Shown here piece by piece: positions 26,033-34,824 of a DNA stretch of 64,000 nucleotides. The translations under genes were made by a program, and so were the position numbers. Source of the DNA: Agrobacterium tumefaciens (GTDB lineage: Bacteria > Pseudomonadota > Alphaproteobacteria > Rhizobiales > Rhizobiaceae); assembly GCF_009649785.1 (NCBI RefSeq), contig NZ_WJOK01000023.1, forward strand, positions 1 through 64,000, in the 5' to 3' direction. The notes under the pieces are model-generated. The model ran no database searches, had not been told where the DNA came from, and was given only the letters and a program-made list of their open reading frames with translations. Positions within the stretch are counted from its first letter, which is position 1; each line of letters begins with the position of its first letter.

Positions 26033-26352
26033 TGTTTTTCACTCCTGTTGTTATTCGCTAGATGGATGCGCCGGGACGGCGTCTCCAGATAGGTGCAAGG
26101 CCGCTGCCGTATCGCCAGGTCGGCGATGATGGGCCGCGACGCGAAACATTCTGCGATGATGACCGCATGTTCGAAGGCAGAGAGTGTTTCCACCTCTCCG
26201 GAGAGCACAATACGGCCCTCCACGGAGGTGACGGAGATCGAGCTTTTTTCCTGCCCGTCCGCATAGGCGATCACGGCTTGCAACGCGGCGCACAGGCTGA
26301 TCTCCTGGGGATCGCAGCTTGACACCTGGTTTGCATCGCACGAGAGCATCAT
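26029..26352 (-). CDS. Small BON-domain-like protein
   Basis: 107-aa protein with no signal peptide. Residues 20-75 resemble a BON domain (ISVTSVEGRIVLSGEVETLSAF: the glycine-bearing strand typical of BON), a fold implicated in membrane or phospholipid binding and in osmotic stress proteins. GGAGG stands seven bases before ATG 26352, although the reading frame is open further upstream. It lies 31 bases after the CsbD-like gene and is coupled to DUF992. Confidence 0.65.
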   Translation of the reverse strand: MMLSCDANQVSSCDPQEISLCAALQAVIAYADGQEKSSISVTSVEGRIVLSGEVETLSAFEHAVIIAECFASRPIIADLAIRQRPCTYLETPSRRIHLANNNRSEKQ

Positions 26353-26383
26353 CGTGAAACCTCCTGCCTTGAACATAGATGGT

Positions 26384-26563
26384 TCACTTGAGAACTTTGT
26401 TGACGGCGTCCTTTGCCTGTCCGAGCTTCTCCTGCGCCTGGCCAGCCAGTTTCTCGGCCTTGCCTTCTGCCTGAAGCTTGTCGTTGCCAGTGATCTTGCC
26501 GGCTGCTTCCTTGATTGTGCCCTTGGCTTGACGGGCGATACCTTCGATACGGTTATTGTCCAT
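26384..26563 (-). CDS. CsbD-family general stress protein
   Basis: 59-aa, highly charged, helical protein. The sequence MDNNRIEGIARQAKG at its start and the repeated GK-A-EKL/GQA pattern are diagnostic of CsbD, a small cytoplasmic stress protein of unknown mechanism that is induced by general stress sigma factors. GGAAGGAG precedes the start. It is first in the operon CsbD-BON-DUF992 and has a general-stress-like promoter 40-64 bases upstream. Confidence 0.9.
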   Translation of the reverse strand: MDNNRIEGIARQAKGTIKEAAGKITGNDKLQAEGKAEKLAGQAQEKLGQAKDAVNKVLK

Positions 26564-26602
26564 GACGAACTCCTTCCATCGTTAGAGGGTGCCGCTGTTG
26601 GT

Positions 26603-26627
26603 AACGGCATGATGGTAAGGTAGTTCG
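26603..26627 (-). promoter_or_regulatory. Candidate general-stress (EcfG/RpoE2-type) promoter of the CsbD operon
   Basis: On the minus strand CGAAC (26627-26623), 16 bases, CGTT (26606-26603), one mismatch from the alphaproteobacterial EcfG consensus GGAAC-N16/17-CGTT. The position, about 40 bases before the CsbD start, suits a promoter, and CsbD genes are typical members of this regulon. Confidence 0.55.
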
Positions 26628-26703
26628 GGAAAATCACAGTTTGCAGAGCAATAGCTACTAGTTGAACTGGTACAAACTGACCTATTTTCGCGTTCGGCTG
26701 CGG

Positions 26704-28182
26704 TTATTTTTCCCTATGGCCGGTAAAACCGCGCTCGCGTGCCCAGATCACGGCGGCGGTGCGGCGGTTGACGCCGATCTTGCCGTAGAGTGAGGCGATA
26801 TGGTTGCGGATCGTATGCTTGGACAGGTTCAGCCTGTCGCTCATTTCCTTGTCGCTGCATCCATCGCAGATCAGTGACAGGATTTGCTCCTCGCGCTCTG
26901 TGAGATCCTTGAGGGAGGCTGAAGACGTTGTGCCGCGGGAGTTCTGACGCAGCCCCGCCAGCCGCTCGACAACCGTCCGGCTGAACCAGGATGTATCGGT
27001 CATGACGCTTTCGATCGCTTCAATCAGTTCGTTCTCGGTTCTACGCCGCTCAGTCACGTCCTGTATCGCCCAGATGACGCAGAGCTGATCGTTGATCTCG
27101 GCGCGTTCGGCGGAAACGATGCATTCTGCCAAACCGCCACCGGAAAGATTCATGCGCATGTTCTCATCGCGGATGGGAATGTTGTCCTTCAGCCGCCTTT
27201 CGAGATCGCGGCGCGCGCCCGCGTCCTCCCACAGCCGCAATTCGCTGGCCGTCTTGCCCACGACTTCGGCCTCGTTGCGTCCGCACAGGACCAGAAACGC
27301 GTCATTGACTTCCATCAGAACGAAGTCGTTCAGCCTCGAAATCGCTGCCGGGACAGGCGACAGGCGAAAGGATTTGAAGAAGCGCTCCTCGCTCTGTCGC
27401 AGAGCGTTCTGGGCTTTGCGGCGGCCGTCCAGATCGGCGAAGGTGAACAGCATGCACGGTTCTTCGGCAACGGCGATCGTTTCGCCGGCCACGATGACCA
27501 GCCTGTCGCCGCCGGGGATGGGAATGAGCGCCTCGCGCTGACGGATGAGCCGGCCATCCTCCAGCTTTTTCAGGGCGTCCTCGCCTGTATCGCACTCGGA
27601 AAACAGTCCGAGTTCCTCGACACTGATGCCGATGATCTCTTCACGGCTGAACCCGGTCATCTCAAGGAAACCCTGATTGACGCGGATGAAACGCTTGTCC
27701 TCCAGCCGGCATATCAGTCCCGGCGCCGGATTTGCATTGAAGGCGCTCTCGAAGCGCGCCTCCGCCTCAAAACGCGGCGTTTCGTCCCGGATGATCAGGA
27801 CCAGAACATCGGGTTTTGCGCCAGCATCTTCAAGAACGAGGCCACGCACCGTGTGGACCCAGCACTCCGCTTCATCGCCGCTTGGCGATATCTCTACCGT
27901 CACATCTTCGAAGGTCTCGCCCGCCAGAAGCCGTTCAAGCGGATATTGTCCCTCGTCGAGCAGGTGGTTGTTGCGGTATCGAAGCGTGAAATTTCGCCGA
28001 TAGGCAGCGGCATCCTCCCCAAGCTCAGGCATCGCTTCTATACGGTGCATCTGAAGGGCGGCCTTGTTGGCCCAGGCTATCGTTCCGTCGTTTTCGAGCA
28101 GGATCAACCCGTCGCTGAGGCCAGCTATGAGGTTTTGCAACACGAGCCGGTTGATCTTGGGAATGTTTACGCTGTCGTCCAT
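26704..28182 (-). CDS. Multi-PAS LuxR-type transcriptional regulator
   Basis: 492-aa cytoplasmic regulator: three PAS-like domains (about 12-130, 145-255 and 268-375), a short linker helix and a C-terminal LuxR/GerE helix-turn-helix (425-485) with the LTEREEQILSLICDG and SKHTIRNHIASLYGKIGV motifs. It lacks a receiver domain, so it probably senses a small ligand, redox state or light through PAS. No co-transcribed kinase. The gene ends 77 bases before the candidate CsbD promoter and may control the neighbouring stress genes. Confidence 0.87.
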   Translation of the reverse strand: MDDSVNIPKINRLVLQNLIAGLSDGLILLENDGTIAWANKAALQMHRIEAMPELGEDAAAYRRNFTLRYRNNHLLDEGQYPLERLLAGETFEDVTVEISPSGDEAECWVHTVRGLVLEDAGAKPDVLVLIIRDETPRFEAEARFESAFNANPAPGLICRLEDKRFIRVNQGFLEMTGFSREEIIGISVEELGLFSECDTGEDALKKLEDGRLIRQREALIPIPGGDRLVIVAGETIAVAEEPCMLFTFADLDGRRKAQNALRQSEERFFKSFRLSPVPAAISRLNDFVLMEVNDAFLVLCGRNEAEVVGKTASELRLWEDAGARRDLERRLKDNIPIRDENMRMNLSGGGLAECIVSAERAEINDQLCVIWAIQDVTERRRTENELIEAIESVMTDTSWFSRTVVERLAGLRQNSRGTTSSASLKDLTEREEQILSLICDGCSDKEMSDRLNLSKHTIRNHIASLYGKIGVNRRTAAVIWARERGFTGHREK

Positions 28183-28358
28183 GTTGCCCCCGGTATTTCA
28201 ATGCTTTGTGCCCGCTATAACGCGCGGTTCCGCCAAGCGTTGCAGGGCAGGCGTGTCGCATGGCCTTCGCGCATGGTTTGCGATGCCGGTTGCTTGCTCT
28301 CAGGTCCATTTGAGCTACTATGCGCTGATGGCGGGGAGGCCATTCTACAGGAGGGTTC

Positions 28359-29348
28359 ATGAATTACCGGTCTTTGAAACGGCGTATGGTGTTGAAACTT
28401 GCGGCTACGGCTGCTTCTTTTTGCATGATGGGACTGACGGCGAGCGCGCAGGGTTTTCCTGATCGAACGATTACGCTGGTCGTTCCCTTCGCGGCAGGTG
28501 GCTCAACCGACGTGGTTGCGCGCGTCATCGCACAGAAAATGGGTGATGAGCTTGGTCACCAGATCGTCGTTGAAAATGTTGCCGGTGCTGGCGGTAATCT
28601 CGGTGCCGACCGTGTCGCACGCGCAGAGCCTGACGGTTACACGATCCTCATGGGCACCGTTGCGACCCATGCCTTGAACCCGCTCATTCTCAAGACAAAA
28701 CCTTACGATCCGCAAAAGGATTTTGCCCCGGTCTCGCTTCTGGTCGTGGTTCCCAATGTGCTTGTTGTCAATCCGAAGCTGAACGTCAACAGCGTCGCGG
28801 AATTGATCGCGCTTCTGAAAGCCGAACCCGACAAATATGCCTATGCCTCTTCCGGCAATGGCACGCCGCTGCATCTTTCAGGGGAATTGTTCAAGAGCAT
28901 GACCGGTGTGAGCATGCAGCACGTTCCCTATAAAGGTGCCGGCCCCGCGCTCAACGATCTTCTCGGCAACCAGATTTCGATCATGTTCGACAATCTGCCG
29001 TCGTCGTCCGGCCACATCAAATCCGGCACATTGCGGGCGCTTGGCGTAACGACTGCCGAGCGGGCGTCATCATTCCCGGATCTGCCGACCATTGCCGAAA
29101 CCGTACCCGGTTATGAAACCTACACGTGGAACGCGCTGTTTGCGCCTGCCGGCACACCGGCCGATGTGGTGGACACACTGAATGCGGCGGCCAAGAAAGC
29201 GCTTGCCGATCCTGGTGTGGCGGCCCGCATGGCCGAATTCAGCGCCAAGATCGTCGGTTCTTCGCCCGATGAGCTGAAAAGCCACGTTGCGGCCGAAATC
29301 GCCAAATGGGAACCGGTCGTCAAGAACGCAAACGTCCAGATGGATTGA
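28359..29348 (+). CDS. Tripartite tricarboxylate transporter (TctC/Bug) binding protein
   Basis: 329-aa periplasmic binding protein of the Bug family. Signal peptide residues 1-30; then FPDRTITLVVPFAAGGSTDVVARV, the family's first ligand loop, and the ASSGNGTPLHLSGELF and VPYKGAGPALNDLL motifs. It captures carboxylates or similar solutes for TctA/TctB permeases, but neither permease gene is in the window, so it is an orphan and could serve a distant transporter or a sensing role. AGGAGGG precedes the ATG. Confidence 0.9.
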   Translation: MNYRSLKRRMVLKLAATAASFCMMGLTASAQGFPDRTITLVVPFAAGGSTDVVARVIAQKMGDELGHQIVVENVAGAGGNLGADRVARAEPDGYTILMGTVATHALNPLILKTKPYDPQKDFAPVSLLVVVPNVLVVNPKLNVNSVAELIALLKAEPDKYAYASSGNGTPLHLSGELFKSMTGVSMQHVPYKGAGPALNDLLGNQISIMFDNLPSSSGHIKSGTLRALGVTTAERASSFPDLPTIAETVPGYETYTWNALFAPAGTPADVVDTLNAAAKKALADPGVAARMAEFSAKIVGSSPDELKSHVAAEIAKWEPVVKNANVQMD

Positions 29349-29799
29349 CCAGATATGTTCTCGCCGCGCACCGGAGCCTGGGTGCGGCGGGAAGCGCCAC
29401 CACGCAAAAAAAAACGTGGCCGAAGCTTTCATTGGCATCGGCCACGTTCGTTTCCGTCACACCAGCTGATGTGTCGTTTTCGCATCACTTGCCATAAGGT
29501 TGCAATTACCCGGTTGGCAACGGCGAACAGCTCAGGTACAAATTTCTCACCGCGTCAGATCGAACATAGGGAGGCGTTGCATGACATCATCATTCATCAA
29601 GTTCCTCCCGCGTGGAATGAACCGACACTAGGTCATTTCCATTCGTGGCCCGCCCCGAGCGCGCCCCACATGCGGTTTTGTTTTCCTTCATAGCCCGATT
29701 GATCTGACGGGATCATTTTTTGTTTTCCGCCCGGGCTGTGCCATCCAACTTCCGTTTTTGAGGACCGGTTGCCGAACGCATGGCGCCGTGCTGGTTAAA
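29349..29799. other. Gene-poor leader region with hairpins and a tiny ORF
   Basis: No substantial gene. An 11-bp stem AACGTGGCCGA (29413-29423) / TCGGCCACGTT (29438-29448) has its run of nine A on the left side, so as a terminator it works on the minus strand. A 16-codon ORF at 29581-29631 begins behind AGGGAGG and may encode a leader peptide. It is followed by two weak GC stems each trailed by a T-rich run (TTTTGTTTT near 29675 and ATTTTTTG near 29716). Confidence 0.4.
29581..29631 (+). CDS. Possible 16-aa leader peptide
   Basis: ATG to TAG of 17 codons preceded by a near-perfect ribosome site AGGGAGG at 29567-29573 with eight-base spacing. The peptide (MTSSFIKFLPRGMNRH) is basic and resembles nothing I know. 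Because hairpins with T runs follow, it could be part of an attenuation device for the ABC exporter gene. Ribosome-site strength is the only direct evidence. Confidence 0.3.
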   Translation: MTSSFIKFLPRGMNRH

Positions 29800-31590
29800 A
29801 TGTCTCGCAAGAAGCTCGATTTCCGCGCCGATGCCTATCGCCATGTGCTCGGCTTTGTTTTCCACCATTGGACCCACCGGCGGGCATTGGTGGGCTTTAT
29901 TGTTGTGCTGGTGATTGCCAGCACGCTGGCCGAAGTCATGGTGCCGGTTTTCTCCGGCCAGATCGTCGATGCCATTGCCGGGGGCAACGGGGCTGACCGG
30001 GCGCTGCGCGCCTTTGTCGTCGTCGTGGCGCTGGGCTTGACCAGCGTAGTCCTGCGCTGGTTCGTGTTTAACGGCATCATCAGGCTGACGCTGAAAACCA
30101 TGGCGGATGTGGCGAATAACGGTTTCTACCGGGTGCAGCGGTTCTCAACCGACTGGCACGCCAACAGCTTTGCCGGTTCCACGGTTCGCAAGATCACGCG
30201 TGGCATGTGGGCGCTTGATTCACTCAATGACGTGCTTCTTATCGCCCTGTTGCCCTCCATCGTCATGCTGGTGGGCGCCACCGTCGTGCTGGGTAGTTAC
30301 TGGCCGATCATGGGCTTGATCGTGGGCACGGGGTCGCTGATCTATGTCGGCGTCACCGTGTTGCTCTCCATGGGCTTCGTATCGCCGGCGGCAAGACTTG
30401 CAAACGCCTGGGATACCAAGCTTGGTGGCGCGCTGGCAGATGCCGTCAGCTGCAATTCGGTGGTCAAGGCTTTTGGCGCCGAGACCCGCGAAGAGGCGCG
30501 GTTGCGCCATGTGCTGGCCAAATGGGGCAACCGTACGCGAAGGACATGGAAACGCGGCACGCTGAACGGCACGATCCAGGGCTTCATGATGGTGTCCATG
30601 CAGGCCGGTATTCTGGGAACAGGCCTTGTCATGTGGCAGCAGGGACTGGCGACGCCGGGCGACATCACCTTCGTGCTGGCGATGTTCTTCGTCCTGCAGG
30701 GCTATCTGCGTGATGTCGGTCAACACATCCGTAATCTGCAACGTGCCGTCAACGACATGGAAGAGTTGGTGTTGCTCGACAAGATGCCTTTGGGTGTCGA
30801 AGACAGGCCGGATGCCAGGCCGATCAGGATAGAGAAGGGCGAAATCGTTTTTGACAACGTCACTTTTCAATACGGCGCGCATCCCAGCCCGCTCTATCAG
30901 GACTTTTCAGTCACCATCAGGTCGGGTGAGCGTGTGGGGCTGGTCGGGCATTCGGGGTCGGGAAAGACGACATTCGTCAAGCTTATCCAGCGGCTTTACG
31001 ACGTGAATTCCGGCTCGATCCGCATTGACGGCCAGGACATAGCCAAGGCAAAGCAGGCAGACCTGCGCAGCCAGATCGCCATCGTGCAGCAGGAACCCAT
31101 CCTGTTCCACCGCACGCTGGCGGAAAACATCGCCTATGGCCGGCCGAGCGCCTCGCGGCGTGAGATCGAGCAGGCGGCGAGGCAGGCAAGCGCCCATGAC
31201 TTCATCATGTCCCTTCCCAAGGGCTATGAGACGATGGTGGGTGAGCGCGGCGTTAAATTGTCTGGCGGGGAGCGGCAGCGTGTCGCCATTGCCCGTGCCT
31301 TCCTCGCGGATGCACCGGTGCTGATTCTGGACGAGGCGACATCGAGCCTCGACAGCGAAAGCGAAGTGCAGATCCAGGAGGCCATGGAGCGCCTGATGGA
31401 TGGCCGCACCACGCTGGTCATTGCGCACCGGCTTTCCACCGTGCGGGCGCTTGACCGTCTGCTGGTGTTCGACAAGGGCAAGATTGTCGAAGAGGGCGAC
31501 CACCAGGCGCTGATCCGTCTGAACGACGGCATCTATCGCCGGCTGTTCGAGCGGCAGGCGCTGGAACTGACCAAGGGTCTGGTGGCTTAA
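29800..31590 (+). CDS. ABC exporter, fused membrane and ATPase domains
   Basis: 596-aa half-transporter: type-I exporter membrane domain with six spans (about residues 25-300) and a C-terminal ATPase with Walker A GHSGSGKTT, signature LSGGERQRVAIARAF, Walker B VLILDEATSSLDSE and the H-loop IAHRLST. It works as a homodimer or heterodimer. The substrate (drug, lipid or peptide) is not predictable. ATG 29800 is chosen; TTG 29758 and GTG 29788 are in frame but no start has a strong ribosome site. Single-gene unit with its own terminator. Confidence 0.9.
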   Translation: MSRKKLDFRADAYRHVLGFVFHHWTHRRALVGFIVVLVIASTLAEVMVPVFSGQIVDAIAGGNGADRALRAFVVVVALGLTSVVLRWFVFNGIIRLTLKTMADVANNGFYRVQRFSTDWHANSFAGSTVRKITRGMWALDSLNDVLLIALLPSIVMLVGATVVLGSYWPIMGLIVGTGSLIYVGVTVLLSMGFVSPAARLANAWDTKLGGALADAVSCNSVVKAFGAETREEARLRHVLAKWGNRTRRTWKRGTLNGTIQGFMMVSMQAGILGTGLVMWQQGLATPGDITFVLAMFFVLQGYLRDVGQHIRNLQRAVNDMEELVLLDKMPLGVEDRPDARPIRIEKGEIVFDNVTFQYGAHPSPLYQDFSVTIRSGERVGLVGHSGSGKTTFVKLIQRLYDVNSGSIRIDGQDIAKAKQADLRSQIAIVQQEPILFHRTLAENIAYGRPSASRREIEQAARQASAHDFIMSLPKGYETMVGERGVKLSGGERQRVAIARAFLADAPVLILDEATSSLDSESEVQIQEAMERLMDGRTTLVIAHRLSTVRALDRLLVFDKGKIVEEGDHQALIRLNDGIYRRLFERQALELTKGLVA

Positions 31591-31596
31591 AAATGA

Positions 31597-31627
31597 AACG
31601 CCGGGGCAATGCTCCGGCGTTTTCTTT
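31597..31627 (+). terminator. Rho-independent terminator of the ABC exporter gene
   Basis: 8-bp stem AACGCCGG (31597-31604) / CCGGCGTT (31614-31621) with a nine-base loop, followed by TTCTTTT, starting seven bases after the stop codon. Confidence 0.85.
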
Positions 31628-31706
31628 TACGCGGCCTCCCAACAAATGCTCACGGTCGAACACTTAGCTAATCGACGAAGTTTCCCTTGCGTTAGAGCCG
31701 TACTAC

Positions 31707-32063
31707 ATGATAGTTAGCAATATGACTAAGCATTCGCCCGAACTATCGCTGATCTTTCAGGCTCTGGCCGATCCGACACGCAGGTCTATTCTAACGAAGC
31801 TCGCGCAAGGGCCTGCCCGCGTCATGGAATTGTCCGCTCCCACGGGGCTGCGCTTGCCGACCGTGATGCGGCATCTGTCGGTACTGGAGGAGGCGGGGCT
31901 TATCCGCACCTCAAAGGATGGGCGGGTGCGCACCTGCGCTATCGTGCCCGAGGCTCTGGAGCCGGTGCGGACATGGCTTGATGAACAGCGGGCCATTTGG
32001 GAGAGCCGGCTCGACCGGTTGGAGGCATTTGCAATGCAGGCTGCGAAGGAGCGCACGGAATGA
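31707..32063 (+). CDS. ArsR-family winged-helix regulator
   Basis: 118-aa ArsR-type repressor with the ADPTRRSIL helix and recognition region LPTVMRHLSVLEEAGLI. It lacks the metal-binding cysteine motif of ArsR/SmtB, so it probably senses something other than a heavy metal, like the ArsR proteins paired with AHSA1 proteins. ATG 31707 or 31722 could be the start; no clear ribosome site, so possibly leaderless. The stop overlaps the ATG of the AHSA1 gene (ATGA). Confidence 0.88.
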   Translation: MIVSNMTKHSPELSLIFQALADPTRRSILTKLAQGPARVMELSAPTGLRLPTVMRHLSVLEEAGLIRTSKDGRVRTCAIVPEALEPVRTWLDEQRAIWESRLDRLEAFAMQAAKERTE

Positions 32064-32983
32064 TGTCGAAACTCAATCAGGACGGCACCCGTGCTGAACC
32101 CCATCTTGGCGATGGCCGCTTTGCAACACTGAGCTTCGAAAGGGTGGTCGCTGTTCCATTGTCGGTCCTCTGGCAAGTGTGGACGTCGCCTGCCGCGCGG
32201 GCTGTCTGGGCAGCGCCCACGCCCGCCGTGACCGTGGAGTTTCTGGAAGCCGATACCAGAGTTGGCGGACGCGAAGTTTCGCTCTGCAAGGTCGATGGGC
32301 AGCCTGATATTCGCTGCGAATGCGGGTGGCTGGAATTGCAGCCAGCCTTGCGCAGCGTCAATTACGAGGTGGTGTCGTCCGGCGACGTGACGCAGTCTGC
32401 GGCGCTGGTGATCGCTGATTTTTCGGCGACGGAGCAGGGCAGTCGCGTTGTCGTAACCGTGCAGCTTTCCTCATTGGCTGCGGATATGCAGGCGGGTTAC
32501 CGGCAGGGCTTCGGTGCCGGTCTTAACAATCTGACCGAGGTGGCCAGACGAACAATGGTGCTGGAGCGAACGATAAGGGCGCCGCGCAACATCGTCTGGA
32601 AGGCCTGGATGAATTCCGAGACGCTGCCGCAATGGTGGGGACCGGAAGGGTTTTCGTGTCGCACGAAGAGGATCGATCTGCGAACCGGCGGCGAGTGGGT
32701 GTTCGACATGATCGCACCTGACGGCACTGTCTTCCCGAACCATCATCGATATATCGAGGTCAGGCCTGAGGAGAGGATCGGCTACACGCTGCTCTGGGGC
32801 GAAAACGGGCCGAAACATGCCGACGCCTGGGCTTCGTTCGAGGATCAGGACGGCGCGACGAAGGTCGTGCTCGGCATGGTGTTCAGCACGGAAGCCGAGT
32901 TCCAGGACGCGAAGGGTTTTGGGGCTATCGAACTGGGTCAGCAGACGCTCGGCAAACTGGAACGCCTTGTTTTCGCATCGTAA
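32060..32983 (+). CDS. Tandem SRPBCC (AHSA1-like) domain protein
   Basis: 307-aa protein made of two START-like SRPBCC domains, about 20-150 and 170-305. The second has the classic AHSA1 features (ERTIRAPRNIVWKAWMNSETLPQWWGPEGF, then TGGEWVFDM). The first is a more diverged copy with WTSPAARAVW in the equivalent place. These folds bind hydrophobic ligands. It is translationally coupled to ArsR, a common pairing where the AHSA1 protein may bind the compound that the regulator senses. Its function is unknown. Confidence 0.87.
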   Translation: MMSKLNQDGTRAEPHLGDGRFATLSFERVVAVPLSVLWQVWTSPAARAVWAAPTPAVTVEFLEADTRVGGREVSLCKVDGQPDIRCECGWLELQPALRSVNYEVVSSGDVTQSAALVIADFSATEQGSRVVVTVQLSSLAADMQAGYRQGFGAGLNNLTEVARRTMVLERTIRAPRNIVWKAWMNSETLPQWWGPEGFSCRTKRIDLRTGGEWVFDMIAPDGTVFPNHHRYIEVRPEERIGYTLLWGENGPKHADAWASFEDQDGATKVVLGMVFSTEAEFQDAKGFGAIELGQQTLGKLERLVFAS

Positions 32984-33054
32984 TCGCACCGGGAATGAAC
33001 TTCAACAGGAGCGTGATGCCCTCTCGGGGTAACTGGATTATCGGCCCCGCGTTC

Positions 33055-33092
33055 CTGCCGTCACGGTGATTTTCAGATTGCGTTGACGGCAG
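33055..33092. repeat. Inverted repeat between AHSA1 and EAL genes
   Basis: Perfect 9-bp arms CTGCCGTCA (33055-33063) and TGACGGCAG (33084-33092), spacer 20 bases, no T run. It could be an operator for the EAL gene or a weak transcription stop. Confidence 0.35.
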
Positions 33093-33191
33093 AAATCATA
33101 ATTTGCATCACCCGATTTTCACCGTTCCGCACACAGCAAAAATTAAGGAGATTGCGACACTGATGTCTCGACTACCTTTTGGAGAGTGATG

Positions 33192-34787
33192 ATGCAGTCA
33201 CGACGTTGGCGTGTGATAGCCGCGGGGATATTTCTGGCCATAGTTGGCGCCGCGCTGCCCATTGCCGCCATGGCCTGGACGTCCTGGCGTGTCGCCATTC
33301 AAAAAGAACTCTTCATTCTCGACCTCGTCGCCGAAAGATCGCTTGTTCGTGCCGGAAATACATTCAGGCAAGCGCAAGGGGCATTGGAAGCAATTGAAAC
33401 CGCGCACCCTCCCGCATGTTCGGATCAGCATATTGCACAAATGCGGATGGTGACGATCAACGTCCCCTCAATCGAGGAGATTGGCTATTTCGAAAACGGC
33501 TTCATCAAATGCACTTCCTGGGGCCGCGCCGCTGGCGACGTAGCCAAATCCCATGTCGACTACGTCACACCGGACGGTCTTGAAGTGACGTTGCGTATCC
33601 AACCCGGCATCAGCCACGGCGACCAGATGACGAGCCTGCATCTCGGCCACCACAACGCGCTCGTCGCACCTTCGAGATTTGCTGATATTGTGCTGCGGGA
33701 CGGGATGTCTCTCGCGATCCTCAACGATAAAGCTGCGGTCATCAGCACGCAGAACCTTCCCGATACAGGGGTTCTGGCCACGTTGCCGACAAAAGAGGGG
33801 CAGGGCACGACGGACGCATGGCTTTATTCGGTGGTGAAGGAGAACGCGCTGACGGCGGTGGTTCTCGAGCCAAGGGCGGCGTTGCGAACAAGGCTGGTGC
33901 GGGAGTTGACTATCCTTTTGCCCATCGGCGCATTCATTGCGCTCTTTATCGTCGGCATCGTCATCTGGATGTCGCGCAAGCGGTTGTCGCCGGAAACGGA
34001 ACTGGAAATCGCAGTCCAGAACCGTGAATTCATCGTCCACTATCAACCGATCATCGAACTCAAGACCAATATATGCGTGGGCGCCGAAGCGCTTGTCCGC
34101 TGGCGGCGGCCTGATGGCACGCTGGTGAGGCCAGACCTCTTCATTCCGCTGGCGGAAGAAACAGGGGTGATAGAGCCCATCACCGATCAGGTCGTTGAAG
34201 CCATTATTGCAGATCTTGGTACCATGCTCGTTGGGGATCGCAGCGCACATATCGCCATCAATCTCTGCGCCGAAGATGTAAAATCAGGCCGGATACTAGA
34301 CTTCATCGATCAACGCCTTGTCCGCGCGGATATACGCAAGGAGCAGATATGGCTTGAAGCGACCGAGCGCGGTTTAATCGACATTGACGCGGCGCGCGTG
34401 ACGCTGGACAGAGCACGCAAGGCCGGGCATTCCGTGGCAATTGACGATTTCGGAACCGGCTATTCCAGCCTTCAGTATTTGCAGGGACTGCCGTTGGACG
34501 CCCTGAAAATCGACAAGTCCTTCGTTGATACGATCGGCAGGAACACGGCAACCAGCACCGTGACACTCCATATTATCGAGATGGCGCGTGAGCTTGGACT
34601 GTTTTCGGTTGCGGAAGGTATCGAGAGGCCGGAGCAGGCGGCCTATCTGCGGGAACATGGTGTGGATTTTGGTCAGGGCTGGCTGTTTTCCAAGCCGCTT
34701 CCAGCCGAGGAATTCATCGCCTTTCACCGTCGGAACAAGTCGACATACGGCTCCGCTCCCGAGGTCATTCAGGTCGCGTCGGTCTAG
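33192..34787 (+). CDS. CSS-motif EAL cyclic-di-GMP phosphodiesterase
   Basis: About 531 aa. Membrane span at 8-30, periplasmic CSS-type sensor domain (35-235) with a cysteine in PPACSDQH and a second in KCTSWG (CTS where the family usually has CSS), second span about 240-262, then an EAL domain. Catalytic residues are complete: EAL motif in GAEALVRW, N of INLCAED, E of LEATER, the DDFGTGYSSL pair, K of LKIDKSF and E of AEGIERPEQ. It should hydrolyse c-di-GMP under control of periplasmic disulfide redox state, as for the E. coli Pde CSS proteins. GGAGAG precedes a cluster of starts at 33186-33192. Confidence 0.9.
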   Translation: MQSRRWRVIAAGIFLAIVGAALPIAAMAWTSWRVAIQKELFILDLVAERSLVRAGNTFRQAQGALEAIETAHPPACSDQHIAQMRMVTINVPSIEEIGYFENGFIKCTSWGRAAGDVAKSHVDYVTPDGLEVTLRIQPGISHGDQMTSLHLGHHNALVAPSRFADIVLRDGMSLAILNDKAAVISTQNLPDTGVLATLPTKEGQGTTDAWLYSVVKENALTAVVLEPRAALRTRLVRELTILLPIGAFIALFIVGIVIWMSRKRLSPETELEIAVQNREFIVHYQPIIELKTNICVGAEALVRWRRPDGTLVRPDLFIPLAEETGVIEPITDQVVEAIIADLGTMLVGDRSAHIAINLCAEDVKSGRILDFIDQRLVRADIRKEQIWLEATERGLIDIDAARVTLDRARKAGHSVAIDDFGTGYSSLQYLQGLPLDALKIDKSFVDTIGRNTATSTVTLHIIEMARELGLFSVAEGIERPEQAAYLREHGVDFGQGWLFSKPLPAEEFIAFHRRNKSTYGSAPEVIQVASV

Positions 34788-34824
34788 GTTGAGCGAGACC
34801 TGAGCGTCTTGACGCTGCCCGTCG

